From Pterobdella sp. o SKG-2022 (lineage: Eukaryota; Annelida; Clitellata; Hirudinida; Piscicolidae): a stretch of DNA of 64,000 bases. The stretch is from contig OZ038324.1 of the NCBI GenBank assembly GCA_964035795.1, positions 1,531,779-1,595,778 of the forward strand. The letters are read 5' to 3'. Numbering within the stretch: position 1 is the stretch's first letter; each line of letters opens with the position of its first letter. Below are positions 1 through 15,065 of this stretch, piece by piece. Under the pieces are notes generated by a model. That model searched no databases. It worked only from the letters and a program-made list of their open reading frames with translations, and was not told where the DNA came from. Both the position numbers and the translations under genes were made by a program.

Positions 1-363
1 CGGACTTGAAAACATCAAATAAACTGAGTACAATCAACTAGGATTGCATAACTACCACTGTATGTTTGGTGTGACTGAAGATGCTTGCTTTTGGTGTTTA
101 TTGAGATGAAAACATTTGAAACAGCCATGGTACACACGTTGGAGGTGTGTCTCAATAATTTGATTGGCACCTCCCACCAATCCTCTTAACTACCTCTCCA
201 ACAAAAACTAACATTGCGTTTATTGATCATTCTAAACTTTTGTTAATTTACAGCAGATGAGTTTTAAATGGTAAAAACTGCATTGTAACAACAACAACAT
301 TCTTAACCACACACACACATACACTTGTGCATCATGAGACAGGGGCTCACAAATACACACACA
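1..363. other. 3' flank of PRDM8-like gene, no gene seen
   Basis: This is non-coding AT-rich sequence downstream of the PRDM8-like stop codon on the minus strand. It contains short CA-rich runs near 310-360. I see no exon, RNA gene or repeat with recognisable structure here; part of it is probably the 3' untranslated region. Confidence 0.5.
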
Positions 364-2882
364 TCACACATGTGAAGTCATATGCCTGGTCAAATGGTGT
401 CTCTCTCTGAAAGGCTCCCCACACACAAGACACCTCAACTTTTCAGCGGTCCTTCCTGTCCCTGCCGAACAATGCTTGCGTTTGTGTTGGCATCTGTGGT
501 GTGCGTATGTGCTAAAGTAAGTGCCAGAAAATAGACTCGGTTGAGTTTAGAGTATTTGAAATGAATTTTTTTGTTGAAAAATTTTCAAAAATTATTGAGT
601 GCTGCTTCAATGACGTAAGTTTATATATAAAACTGATATTTGATGACTTCGAATCTGCATACAATGACGTCTAAGCGATCGGGGAAAAAAAGTTGATATG
701 TGGAAAGTAATCTTGAAAGTATAAAATAAATTATTTCAACATCCACGAAAATCAAATTTTTTAAACTCGAAAAAAATAGCAAAGGTATTGTTGAAAACGG
801 GATCTTCATGGTACACGAATTTTAAAATTTTGACCAAAGCATAAAAATAGATTTTTAAAAATTAGATAGATCTCAAAGTGTTCATATCACGTTTGCACCA
901 GAGTGGAAGGTGCTGGTTGAGTCAGTCACAATGGCAAGTGCACTTCAACAGTGGCATGTAAATAATGCCATGAGGATTTGAATGACAAGAGATCCACAAA
1001 CGCACTATTTGAGTATTTCCTAAACTACACTCACATTTTTTCGTAATAGAATAATAAAAAAATGCGTATATCAAACAGCTTAACTTTGTGTCATTTGATT
1101 TATTTGTTTAGGTTTCAAGTCATAGTTTTATCACAACTCACCATGCCACCCTCACCATACCACACCACACATCTACTCTATTTCTCACAACATATCTAAT
1201 TTACACTTCATGCCTCACTTCACCACAACCATCCAACCATACCTCGCCCACTATACCAAACTCCACCCTACCTCACCACTCACCTCATATGGTACACCAG
1301 GTCAGATGTCATTCTGAATGAAACATTACATTTTGCACACCAGTTTTCTGTCAGATTCAACGCCAAAAGACCTCCTGTCTGTCTATTTCTGTATGTTTCT
1401 ATGTCTGTTTTGTTTTCTGCTTGTCTGTCGGTGTGCATGTGAGCTTGGTTTTGTGCTCTTACCCTCGTATGCACCACATTGTAAGGTAACTTATTGTTGT
1501 AGTAGTTGTAGTTGTTATTCACCAAGTAGTTATTGTTGTTTTGTTGAATATTTTTTCCTTGTTGTGATGTGTGTTTGTCCGCAGGAATGGATGTGTCTTT
1601 GTCTGTGTGCATGAATGTTTGTTTCTCAGCATGCATTTTTTTGGATCCATACCAGTTAGAGAAGAAAGGGTAGAGAAAGGAAGGAGAGTGCTTGGAAATG
1701 TTTTCTAGAGGTGGTGTTTGTTCTATGTACTTCCTTCTTTCCGAGGTTTTCGATTTCAAATTCTCAATTACATCATCATCGTCATCATCACCCTCGTCAT
1801 CGTCTTCCCCATCATCATCTTCATCATATTTTGAATTATTATTATCATTTCTGACAACATCATTACCTTCACCATTATTACCTCTGTCCATGTTATTCCC
1901 TATATTTATATTGTTTTCATCATCTCTGTTATTATCGTCTTTTTTATTAATGTTGCTGCGACATTTTGAAATAAAATCTTCTTCTTCATCATTTTCATTC
2001 AATTTTCTTTTTTCTCTGATCACGTGATCACTGTGGTTTGTGTCGTTTTTAGTTTTTGAGTTGTTTTCACTGTTGTTTAGACGTTCAAGATTTGTGAGGC
2101 TTTTTAGGTTCTTTTTGTCCTTCTTGCATTTGAACCTGAGCAGTGAAGCGTTACGTTTGTTACCAAAACAAAAAATGAAACAAGAAAATGACTCTAAAAC
2201 ATGAGAAAAATAAAAGCAAGCACATAGAGTGAAAGAACCAAACATACAACACCTGACGTGGGTGCGGAGACAGAAAGGGTGTTTAAATTGGAGTTTACAC
2301 TCATCACAATGGTACATGCCTCCTTGAAAAGAGTGGAGGTAGATATGAGGTTTAATAATGAATCTTATGAATATAAAGAATAAGAAAGAAGAAACATGCC
2401 CAAGAACAAAGCACGATGCTACTGACCGTAGAATGAGAAGGGAGGAAGGGGTGGGATGCGGAGCAGGGATGCATAGTCGTCATCAAACCACACTAACAAC
2501 GCACTATCCGCTTTTATGTCTTTGGACGCCATCATGAACACGTGACCTGCTGTTATGTAGGCCGCCATGTTTGTTTCTTGTTCATTCCTTCCCGAGTGGA
2601 TGAATGGAACCCATTCTGATAAGGCTTGGCCCTCACTGTGTTTGTTCACGTCCAACTGTGTGCGTGTGTATACTTGCATGTAAGTTCTACAAATAATAAA
2701 AAGGTACGTGTATTTGGAAGTTAGATGAGTGAGCAAGAAGGCACCTTGATCGTGTGCACATCAGGCATCTGGTCGCAAGTTCTGAAGGCGATGAGAACTG
2801 CCAGGTCGGTGATGGTGAGTGATGGAGGGATAGGACCAAACCTTCTACCCTCCACAACAGCCTCTGTTGTTATTACTCCCAT
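364..2882 (-). CDS. PRDM8-like: PRDM8-like PR/SET-domain zinc finger protein
   Basis: Predicted nuclear transcription regulator; PRDM8-family proteins repress neural and retinal genes (family knowledge). Five minus-strand coding exons join in phase: 2745-2882, 2427-2655, 2253-2322, 1284-2135 and 364-511, giving about 478 residues from the Met at 2882. Exons 1-2 encode a PR/SET domain (for example SEWVPFIHSGRNEQE and ALLVWFDDDYASLL). A C2H2 finger follows (YHCDECKLQFKHPFCLRTH), then a long acidic Asn/Asp/Glu-rich linker. The two C-terminal fingers typical of PRDM8/ZNF488 close the protein: WCAKCNVSFRMTSDLVYH and LRCLVCGEPFRERHHLTRH, followed directly by the stop at 364-366. The reading frame stays open upstream of 2882, so an additional 5' exon is likely. 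PRDM13 is the alternative paralogue, but the last two fingers fit PRDM8 better. Confidence 0.85.
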
Positions 2883-3137
2883 GTTGACTGATGTCGTTTT
2901 GTTGTGTGTTTCTGTTTTGAATGCTCTTTCAACTTGAGTCAACAAAACATTTTTTTTTTGAGACCCTCATACAAATTTTTTTGGATCATTGAATTCAAAC
3001 AGGAGATTGTTGTCTCAACAGTTTATGGTTCAAAGAGGTCTTGGTAGTAATATTATTCAGTGTTGCTTTTGTTTTTCTAAATTTTTTTGTTTGTCTGCTT
3101 CTGTGCCTTATCAATAAATAAACATGATGAATAGTGG

Positions 3138-3458
<321 letters not shown>

Positions 3459-4086
3459 GTATATTCAAATACAAAGGTCTGGATTATTTGGAATCAAAGT
3501 TTAGAAATGCAATGAAACTAAGTAAAAAGACAAATCAGGCGAATTTATTAAATCTCCTTGTGTAGGTTAGTTTGCATGTATGTCTGTGTTTTGCCGGGTG
3601 TGCGTGTGTATGTGCTTTTAAGTTTCCACAAAACGTCACACGTGATGGTGGAAAAACTCCTTATGAATCTTATTTCAAAACCGTTCAATTTTGAAATGAA
3701 AGAAATCTTTGATTCACGATTTTTGAAAAAATATTTTTTTGGCAAGTCCAATCTTATTGTAAGATGATATGAAACCTAATTAATGTGTGTTTTTGTAGGT
3801 TGCTTTTCGTTTATCGCATCATTACACATTGATTATCTCAAGTGCTTACGCATGTGTGAATTAGTTTGTGTGTTTGTGTGATCTCATCCAGTTAAGCGTG
3901 TGCTTATGTGTGTAATGTTTATACATGATTAGTTTTCTAATTTTGTGTTTCCATGTCAATTTATATATACATGTGTGTGTATTTTTAAGCATGTGTGTTT
4001 GGATGTGATTAAAATGACGTCAGTAACCATCTGCTCATTTTTTGGCACCATTGTTGCCGTGGTGGCATGAGTTTTGACCCCTTGTA

Positions 4087-4146
4087 TGTTTGTTTGTTTG
4101 TTTGTTTGTTTGTTTGTTTGTTTGTTTGTTTGTTTGTTTGTTTGTT
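4087..4146. repeat. (GTTT)n microsatellite
   Basis: About fifteen perfect units of GTTT in intergenic sequence. Confidence 0.95.
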
Positions 4147-5853
4147 TTTCTAGTCACGTACCCCTGTGTTTGTCTTTATAGATTAGTTTTTTGCATTATA
4201 TCACTAAGTGTCTCAAATAGGAGTTTGTTGAGATGATTCTATATTTATATATGTATACCTATATATTTTGTATATATATGCTTTAATTATAAAAGTATGT
4301 AATTAGGATATTGAGAGAAAGTACAAAGAAAATCAACAAGACTTACTTGAAGAGATCAAAAAAGATCATATCCGAAATCAAATCTAACTAACACAACTCT
4401 GCCTTCTTATATCAATCTGAAAAATGAGCTTGTCAATCAAACACTAAGTCTATTTTAATTGGCTGAGAAAGAAAAAGGCGTGTCCGGATGCTTTGGAAAG
4501 AAGATGTTTATATCGTGAATGTGTGTTTTATCGCGTTGAGAATCTGTGTGCGTTTGTTTATGTGTGTGTTAAGCACCACATAAAATAAAATGACAACCTC
4601 ACAAGTATGCATCATACAAAGACACACAAGACCCAGGCAACTTCATCCTGCAAGCATCCCTGGAGAAATAAGCCTCGAGTGACCTTGCCATGATTAGGAG
4701 CTGTTGAAGCACATCATCTTTCGAATCATCTCCATCTCTTCTTCTTCTTCATCTTCATTTCCTATTCATTCCAATTTCTTCATCTTCATCATAATTTTAT
4801 TCTCATCATCTTCTATCCATCTTCCTCCCTCCATCTCATGTTCTCCTTCTCTCCCAATCATACCATTCCTCTTTCATCATCATTATCATACTTCCATTTT
4901 TTTATCAATTCTTTTTGCTGAATTTTTCATCGCCCGTTTCTTCATTTTAATCCTTCCTTTTATATTTCTCTTCATTTTGTGCCCTTTGTCATATTCTCTC
5001 AATCGTTTGCTTTGCTCATTTTTTCCATTTTCTTTCTGCTTATTTCATTTTAAGATTTCTCTTACTGCTTGTTATTATCCTCATTGCGTTCATTATGTCA
5101 TCTTTTTTCTCCATTTTCGTTGTAATTTAAAAGCTTTGTTTCTCATTAATACATGACTGAGCCAAATTTTTATATATATTTATTCTGATGTTGGATTAAA
5201 GGATGGTCTTGCAAGACAAATGGGTAGTAATTTGATTTCTCTCCGCGATTTTTCTTTAACTTGAAAAATGATACCAACATTTGAAATAGACTTTTTCCAT
5301 CGCATTGGAAATCTTCATTTTTAAACTCTGATATTTCTACAACTTTTTAAAAATTTAAAATCTCGGAGGGATATTTGACAAGAAACTGTCATCTCGTCAA
5401 CACTGATATCGTCACATTTGTCCACACTACTACCACTCCCTCATGCCACTCCTAATACTGCTCATGTGACACGCCACGCCGTTGTTTCCCAACAGTGTTC
5501 ATCTCACCACAAAACACCCATCCTACCATTACTCACCCCATATCAAATTCAAAACTACAGAGCCTAAAGCAGATCCCCAGTGCTGAAAACACTTGAGACT
5601 ATATTTATGCTGTTTGATGAACATTTTTTTTGCTTTATCATCAGTCACAAAAATTAGAGCACTATTTTCCTACTAAAGAATGTTAAAGGAATCTTTTGAA
5701 CGAATGATGGCATCAAAAGATTTTTTTGAAATTATTCGATGGAATTACACGTCATTCTCAATTTCGTTTCAAAAAAAGTACTTTAAAATTTATTTGCAAC
5801 AAAAACATGATAACATTTACACAAAATCAAATAAAAAACGTGACTAATATCGA

Positions 5854-8800
5854 TCACTTCTTCTTCTTCTTCTTGGTGGGATCATAGTCGTAAGTCTTAA
5901 CAATGGCGCCCATGCCTGCCTCCTTGAACCTCACTGCCTCCCTCTTCTGCATCTCCTCCACATTCACCACACCTTTCGAAGATCTCCATGCTGGTGGAGT
6001 GTAGGTGGTTTTGGGTGGTGATGATGGTGGTGTTGGGTGATGTTGATGGTGGTGTCTTGGGTAATATTTGGTAAGTTGTGGTGTCGGGTAGTGTTGCTTT
6101 TTACACTGATTTCGACATTTCTATCTGCAAAGCTCACCACCGTAAATAGATTAGTAATAAGTTCCATCGAATCTTGAAAAATACATTGAACAACCATATT
6201 TTTTATCGTGTTTTGAAGTTCGGCAGACTTCTGAAGCGCAAGTTAAACTTGAGCATTAAGATGATGTGACTCACTTTCTTTGATGTTCTCCACGAATGAT
6301 TTCTTTTCTTTCTTTTCATGCTTCACCATCTGAGGAATCTTGAGCGCCTCTTTCACACTGGGATGCCTTAACGCTGCCACCTGGCGACAAATCATTTATT
6401 GGAGATGCTTATGATGAAACATTCCAAAACATAAGCATGTTTCAATACTTTGCTTCTAATTTTTAATAGATAAATTTTCATAAAGATTTCTCTGATGTTG
6501 AACTAGCCGAAGTAATTGCAAGAGATATAAGTAAATGCCTGATGAAATGACTATGTCTAACAAAGGAATTGTTGAATGATTGCAAAAGATGATCAAAATT
6601 GAAGATGATTGTGTAAGATTATAACCATCACTCTATTATTGATAGTGCTATCAAAAAAACAATGGAAGAGAATGGCCATAATGAGACCTGCACTAGAGAG
6701 ATGGTGTTGGAACAGAGCCAATAAACCAAGAGTGCCTGTCATGTTTGCAATCATTTAGATGCCAGCATCGTCAAAAAATTGTTACAATTAACAATACCCA
6801 AAACATAATTCATAAAATCATCAAATATTACACGCAAGCATCAAACTACACAAGCACCCACACTACCATCCAACCATAACACAACCACTTGTCCCCCACA
6901 TAAACACCTAACTCACAGCAGGGAAATTGAGGGTAAACGGGAAGACGATGAGTGGAAAGACCCTCATGAACATCCTCATGTTAGTGCTCATAGAAGCTGC
7001 CCTCACCCCATCCACTCCCAACTGTATGGTGGTGTGGTGGGATGTGGCATGACTTTGGAGTATATAGTTGGAGTGGAGTCTATGGTGGTGATGTAAAATA
7101 TAGTTATGATGGTGTATGCGGCATGATAAATGGTCATTTTAATGTTGAGATGTGGTCTTTGTTACATTCTATTATGTGTTCATTTGAATTTCAATTTTCA
7201 AAGTAATCATTTTATATATGACCCTAGTCATCCACCCATACCACCACACCATCAGCCTCGCAACTCAAGCTGCACCCACTTCGACAGATAAGGCAAAGGT
7301 AGCCATTGTGAGAAGGGGCAAGGCATAGAAAGGGTCAGGGGAGGTCAGGTCAGTGAACCAAAACAACCCTGCTGACGTCATACTTTCCACTGGTAGGTTA
7401 GCCATCTGTCGAAGACCCATGAACACTGATAAAAAGATGGGCAACTGAGGGTTGTGTGTGACAAGTTTTAAATCCATTTTTTCTTAAATATGTTCATTGC
7501 ATAGAACTTTCCTAAATATAATTCCTAAAGTTTATTCTGAAGATACTCATAAACAAGTCCAACAGGCACCTGCACCATGGGCACGAGCATGTTCTTTACT
7601 GGGTTCACCTTGTGCTTTTGCATGTAGGAGTGCAGAGTGGAGCCATGTCGGGCAGCTGAGGTAGTGAAGTGCAATTAACTCATATGCTGCTATTATATTG
7701 ATGAGGTTTGTGGAGCATATGGTGGGTGTGGTCATCATCATACCTATGCAAAAGTTGTGTCTATTCTAACTCAAAAGTACCATTTTAAAGTGACACACAA
7801 GGAAACCAACTATCAAGTATGTTTCCAGTGTTTTTGACTTTCTGAAACTTCTCCTGCAGCTTCTGAATGGTGGGCATGTGGTTGTGCATGTTGGCTGCAT
7901 TCCTCTGCGACACAACCACTATGGGAAATGTCAGCACTCTCAAACATAAAGTCCCTGTGGTGTATGATGATGGTGAGGTGGTGCTGAAATGGTGAAGCAG
8001 TGTTGCATAAGATTTGGTGGTGTGTGATAGTCCTTTGTGAATGTGTCATGCTACTCCAATTTAGCAAGAAAAGCTATTTGTCATGCAATAAAAATTCTAT
8101 TGAAGAAAAAATTTTCTTTTAATTTGTGACCAGAGACTGTGAAGAGCAAACAAAAACAAGACAGCTCAGCACAAGTTGAATCAAAAGTCAGACAATCTAC
8201 ATATAATAAAATGAAGAAACAAGCAGACATGGTTTGAAAGGCTGCCTTACATGGAGTCTTCAAAGAGATGTCCCTGAGATGCAAGCAACAGACTAATCAT
8301 CATCGTTTTACGTCATTTTTCCCTTTTCAAGAGGGCTTTGACCAAATTAGCTCTCTTAATCTGGGACAGATTTAAAAATTTGTTGACACCAAACTCTGTT
8401 TCTTCAGATATGCATCAGACGCAAAAGCTGCTGAACATGTCAAAAGCCATGTATTTACAACTATTGAAATTTAATACAAAACAGATGCATCAAATGTTGA
8501 AAAACAACCTATGGCGATGGCCCCCCACCAGGGAACATCGAGGCCCACATGGATATTCTCAAGTGCCCATTGTACCAGCCCATTCGGGTACCAAGTCGCC
8601 AGACCTGTGCAGTGGTTGCATGTTATTTTGTGGTAATTTGAGTCATATCATTAATCGTGAAAACTAAAAGTGCATGATAACATTTTAAATGATTAAAAAA
8701 ATGCTATAAAAAATGAATAATCTGAAATCTAGTAAATAAATGAATAAAGCATCAAACAAACCAAGACTACTGAGAGTGGGTTCACCGAGGGAATTGAGTT

Positions 8801-9520
8801 GCTGAGTCACCACCTCTTCTAGCTGAGTCAACATGAGGTTTTGTTATTATATGAGCTGATGCATGGTGTGAAACCTCGTAAATGCATTTGCTTGGATTGT
8901 TAGAATGTTATAAAAAATGATCCCAAGGTGATATCTTCAACTTGATGCAGTACTTTTTGATTTTAAAAAATTGAATATTCAGGTTTAAAACAAACTTTGA
9001 GTTTTTCTAATGTGGACAAGTACAAAATTAGTTGAAATTTTAAAAAAGATAGAACCTGTGGAGTGATGGATGGGGGTGGTGGCAAGTATGTGCCAGATAC
9101 TGCTCATGGGTGCATTTAAAGTTATGATATGCATGAATATGAAATGAAATAATGGAACATTTATATATATCTTGATTCTTATAACTGTAATGAAAATTTT
9201 TTATTGCCTTATTTACCTTTCAATTGAAATAAAATTTAGATATTGTGATCTTGAAACACACTAGATTCAACATCATTATAACAAAATTTTTATATTATTA
9301 TGTAAATATCATAGGCACCTGCTTGAGGCACAGAAGGAGTGGAAGAGGAATATATGTTTGATGTTGAGAAGCACCTCCATGCATTCAAGTTCTTATTTTT
9401 ATATAAAGCTAGATATCTTATATTAAACTTAACCTGTGTATTTGGATTCGAAAACTTTTTGTAAGTGGAATTTATATTCTTATAACTATGTCTAAAGATT
9501 TGACATAAATTTCTGTAAGC
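5854..9520 (-). CDS. OXA1L: OXA1L, mitochondrial inner-membrane insertase (5' end unresolved)
   Basis: YidC/Oxa1/Alb3-family insertase that places mitochondrially encoded and imported proteins into the inner membrane. Eleven minus-strand exons join in phase: 9319-9520, 9058-9101, 8771-8822, 8509-8604, 7811-7954, 7570-7655, 7280-7444, 6917-7021, 6688-6735, 6275-6380 and 5854-5990 (1185 nt, 395 codons). Conserved segments in order include LVQWALENIHVGLDVPWWGA, PIVVVSQRNAANMHNHMPTI, FLSVFMGLRQMANLPVESM, GLFWFTDLTSPDPFYALPLL, RMFMRVFPLIVFPFTLNFPA and LLVYWLCSNTISLVQ. The first exon found is basic and Ser/Asn-rich, as expected for a mitochondrial presequence, but has no in-frame ATG. Its 5' edge is a clear acceptor (T-run then CAG at 9521-9523), so the start lies in an exon upstream of 9520. 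The tail ends in a lysine run, typical of the ribosome-binding C terminus of the family. Confidence 0.92.
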
Positions 9521-10248
9521 CTGAAAAAAACATAATTTTGTGAAAGACAAAAATTCCAATACATTTTATATGATTACTCAATAATTTTAATAAATTCAAA
9601 ATTTAATAACCATTTGTCTAATTTTTATTTATTTTGCAATTCAACCTTTCATTTGATATAGAATCATATTATCACTACCAAAGAAATCCTATTTACAAAA
9701 TCAGGAAAAACAGGGAAGACAACGTCGATGTGCATTTTTACTAATAAACGTCGACAGAATCGAAGGGGTGACTTAATCAGATTTATTGATCATTTTTGTA
9801 TGGCTGTTGATGAGCACGACCACAATGACGCACAAATTGAATCGAAAGCAGATCGAAAGTGCTCATAAAACATGAAAAAATTCTGCTTGTAATTTTACAA
9901 GCATTTTATAAAATAACGATGCGGTAATAATAGACATGAAACTTGATAAACTTCACACACCCATGGCATCAGCATTCAGGCACACGACCTATGTACACGT
10001 CACCAAAATGACCACCATTACACCTAACAATCGCTCATTTACAATCATTGTGACCTGGTGATGTTACAATTCAAAGGTAGATGATAATTTCAAAGATAAT
10101 TTTGATGCATACAATACATGGACGCACACTATAATATCAAGACAATAATGAAATGATGACGGATGCCAACATAATCAACATATAAAACATTGATACAAAT
10201 AAAAATTCGAAAAAGAATAATGATAATGATTGATACAACAGGAGCATC

Positions 10249-12249
<2,001 letters not shown>

Positions 12250-12361
12250 GGCTCGGAAACAAAATTCTGATGAAGATATCCTAAAAGTTAAATAAAATCA
12301 GATTATAACTTCCTAAAATGGAAATACCAAAAGTTACTCAACGAAGTACGAAGAAATATTT

Positions 12362-12395
12362 AAAATGGCGATCGTCACGTGAGATTGTGACGTAA
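12362..12395. promoter_or_regulatory. Putative Rab1 promoter motifs
   Basis: The 353-bp gap between the SGF29 stop and the Rab1 start holds three factor-like motifs in 34 bp: AAAATGGCG (12362-12370, YY1-like), the palindromic E-box CACGTG (12376-12381) and TGACGTAA (12388-12395, CRE/ATF-like). Motif identities come from general knowledge; activity is inferred. Their position about 110-150 bp upstream of the Rab1 ATG suits a housekeeping promoter. Confidence 0.4.
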
Positions 12396-12602
12396 GGGTT
12401 TAAACGTGGCTTGTCAGTCCTAAAATGTCATCGATATCAAAACAAAAGTTGTTTTTTCTTTTTCAAACGTTTATTTATTTTTTAGAATTTCTTTAAACAA
12501 CATATTTGTTAAAAAATGCGATTTCAAAAACTATTAACAATGATATTTAGACATTTGAAAAAAAATAAAAACATTTAAGAATAAAAACAGTAAAGTAAAA
12601 AT

Positions 12603-15065
12603 TCATGAGGTAGATTGTTTGCAAAGAATGACATATTTCTGGGGAACGCTGAGAGGGGGTGAGTAGCCATCAGGGTAAGAAGTGTCCTCAAACAAAACCC
12701 AGTAATCCTCTGCCACCTGTAAAACATCATCTTCATCAATATATCACAACAACTATAGCTACCACCTATCAGTCATTATCAACTGTATGTATGAAACTAT
12801 TCTATAAGCTTTTCATACGCTTGAAAAACAAAAAATAATGAATAACGCGTAACATACTAATGTCATATTACAAATAGAAAAGTTTAAAATTTTCATAAAA
12901 GACAAAACAACCACATAAAGTTCAAATTAAAAAATATTTACTTAATGTAAAAAATTCTTTATAGAAACTGTGAGAAACTTTTCAAACAAAATGGAAAAAC
13001 ATTGAAAAAGTGAAAGAGAGCACCTTTTTTGGTTGCTGATGGATGAGAGCTCTGTAGAAGCAGGTCGTTTGTGGATACAAGGCCATCACTAACTGTGGTT
13101 GTGTGTTTGTGTGTCATGCAAACAAGCAAACAAACGAAAAAAAACAGACAGTATTGAGAGGAAAAAGAGCTTCAGGATTGGTGAGTGGATTGGCCTTCCA
13201 AATGGGAAGTGGAACAACTCTCCTTCTACTGAGCGTGTGTCGTCTGCCATGTTGAAAGATAAAATTATTGAAACGATGGTGGCAATAAAATAATTAAAAA
13301 AAAATGCTGCATCACAGCACCGTCAGCCCGTATAGCTCAGATGGTAGAGCATTGGAATAATTATCTAAAGTTACCGGGTTCGATCCCGCATGGGTCGACA
13401 ATTAGCACCCGTTCCACAGTGTTTTTATTACGTTGAATTTGTAGCAAGCGCTTTGAAGGAAAAGCGCTTTATAAGTACCGCATTACATTACATCACTAAA
13501 TAATGCTGCAATGAAACTGACTGGTTGCCTTCATCAGCATCAACGTCATCCACTTCATAGAAACCCCCCTGGTAAGACACCACCTCTGCCAAGATCCAGT
13601 TTTCCTCTTCCCCTATCACCATGTGGTTTGTACTTATCAATTACAATCACTATGAACTTTCATAGAAGAGTTGTGGATTATAATAAAAAAATCAACCTTT
13701 AACCCTGGCTGCAACCTTGTCTCCTTTCTTGGCCACATGTGTTGAGTCACATGGGATGCTGCCACATAAGGGAGGTGGTCTGCGTGTGTATGAGTGTTTG
13801 TGATTAAATAACACTGCATAAACCCATAAATGGCATGATCAACATGTGGAGTTAACTACATGCATTAAACCATAATGAACACAAAATCACTACCATCACT
13901 ATATCAATCATTATAACTTCTATAAGCATCAACATACTTATGCCAAACACTGCAACCCTCATCATTTTAATCACTATCACTCCCATTACAACCACCATCA
14001 CCACAACACAAACCTCTCATCAGATCGACCCTGCCACACAGGCAAGCAGCTAGCATCCTGATGCAAACTGTTCATCAAAACTCCCTTTCTCATAATCTGC
14101 TTTTTCCCTCCATTCACTCCTGATGATGTGCTTGTGCTTTGAGAACCTTGTGTGGGTGTATGGGTAGTGGTGTGGTGCGAGTGGGACGATGTGCAGCTAA
14201 AAGGATTTAATCAAGTTAAATTAAATTAAACAAACCAATTACGAGTAGGATTATATTGGCATTAAAGATACAAAGATGTAGGTTCATTGCAGGTATTTTG
14301 AGATCCAAATGTGGTGTTACGTGATATTTTGTGCATTTTGTGTTTTGTGTGTATGCAATGTTTTTCAATAAGACGAATTACAAATAAATACCATTTTGTT
14401 TAAAGTTTTTGATTTCTGTTATTTTATCCAGCACTTGTTTTATCAAACTGTTTGAAGAAAGTTTAGATTAAAAAATAAAAAAATTTTTTATAATTAGATT
14501 ATGTCCCAGTAACTGGGGTTGACAGCAGTCAGTCTAAATTATTGATGTTATAACTTTATTTGAATTTTAAATTAAAAATGATAAACACTTTTATGAAAGA
14601 TAAATTTAATTATGCTATGAAAAAACCAAAAAGCAGCAGAAACCTGACTTCATTTTCTGCATCTTGTATGGATGTGATGCATAGACTCTTGAGTTTGTGT
14701 TTGAAGTATGCTGACACTGTGCACCATTTGATTAATGTTATTCCAGTTGATTATTTTTTGAATATTTATTACATAATCATAAATTTTTAAATGTATAAAA
14801 AAATCTTCACAAACCTTTGACTTCTTGCATGATTCTCTCGTGAGTTTTCTGAATGTTTAACAAGTTTCCTTCTGATCTTTCTCTTTCTTCCTTATTGTTA
14901 TAGTTATAATAATGAATCGATTCCACAGCAGCAGACGACAAATGGTAGACTTACGTGTAAGAATTTGACCATTTTGTGTAGTTCTTTTAATGAAGATTTA
15001 GTTTCGTGTGATAATGTCGAGTGTTCTTTCGATGAACTTACATTTAGAGATTTTACTCTTCCCAT
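12603..15065 (-). CDS. SGF29: SGF29, SAGA-complex tandem-Tudor reader
   Basis: SAGA/ATAC subunit that reads H3K4me2/3 through a tandem Tudor domain and so guides Gcn5-dependent acetylation. Ten exons join in phase: 14955-15065, 14815-14890, 14644-14716, 14392-14447, 14014-14146, 13697-13779, 13522-13612, 13150-13243, 13024-13092 and 12603-12716, for 299 aa (human 293). The N-terminal coiled coil carries GNLLNIQKTHERIM. The middle has MRKGVLMNSLHQDASCLPVW and RPPPLCGSIP. The Tudor part has GDKVAARVK, ENWILAEVVSYQG, RHTLSRRRVVPLP and LYPQTTCFYRAL, ending with YWVLFEDTSYPDGYSPPL. The aromatic residues known to cage methyl-lysine in the human protein (Tyr-Tyr-Phe in LYPQTTCFY and VLFEDTS) are kept. 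A SINE copy sits in the intron at 13244-13521. One intron, about 57 bp (13093-13149), starts GTCTGT, a weaker donor than usual. Confidence 0.95.
13326..13494 (+). mobile_element. tRNA-derived SINE, copy 1
   Basis: The head resembles a tRNA with an A box (TAGCTCAGATGGTAGAGC) and a B box (GGTTCGATCC), followed by a non-tRNA body and a tail containing AAAAGCGCTTTATAAGTACC. The same head, body and tail recur at 56848-57013 and, inverted and decayed, near 63736-63880. It lies in an SGF29 intron, opposite to the gene's strand. The order of head, body and repeated tail marks a SINE and argues against a functional tRNA gene. Confidence 0.85.
14503..14535. repeat. Short dispersed repeat, copy A
   Basis: GTCCCAGTAACTGGGGT followed by GACAGCAGTC, preceded by TTAGATTAT. 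A close relative occurs at 44613-44658 in a PNUTS intron. It lies in an SGF29 intron. The parent element was not identified. Confidence 0.5.

Noticed and set aside
1318..2027. Plus-strand frames opposite the PRDM8-like exon
   Set aside because: They are shadows of the minus-strand coding exon, whose low-complexity acidic repeat gives a Ser-rich antisense frame.
2170..2250. Hydrophobic segment read inside the PRDM8-like frame
   Set aside because: It is an in-frame intron (donor AG/GTGTTG at 2252, acceptor before 2135); removing it restores the family sequence THVRFKCKKDKK.
4704..5156. 150-codon plus-strand frame rich in Ser, Ile and Phe
   Set aside because: Pyrimidine-rich low-complexity DNA gives this composition; no recognisable domain or exon partners.
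13326..13400. Possible functional tRNA gene
   Set aside because: A and B boxes are present, but the acceptor-stem pairing and anticodon region are poor, and the same head is joined to a shared body and tail at other sites, which marks a SINE.
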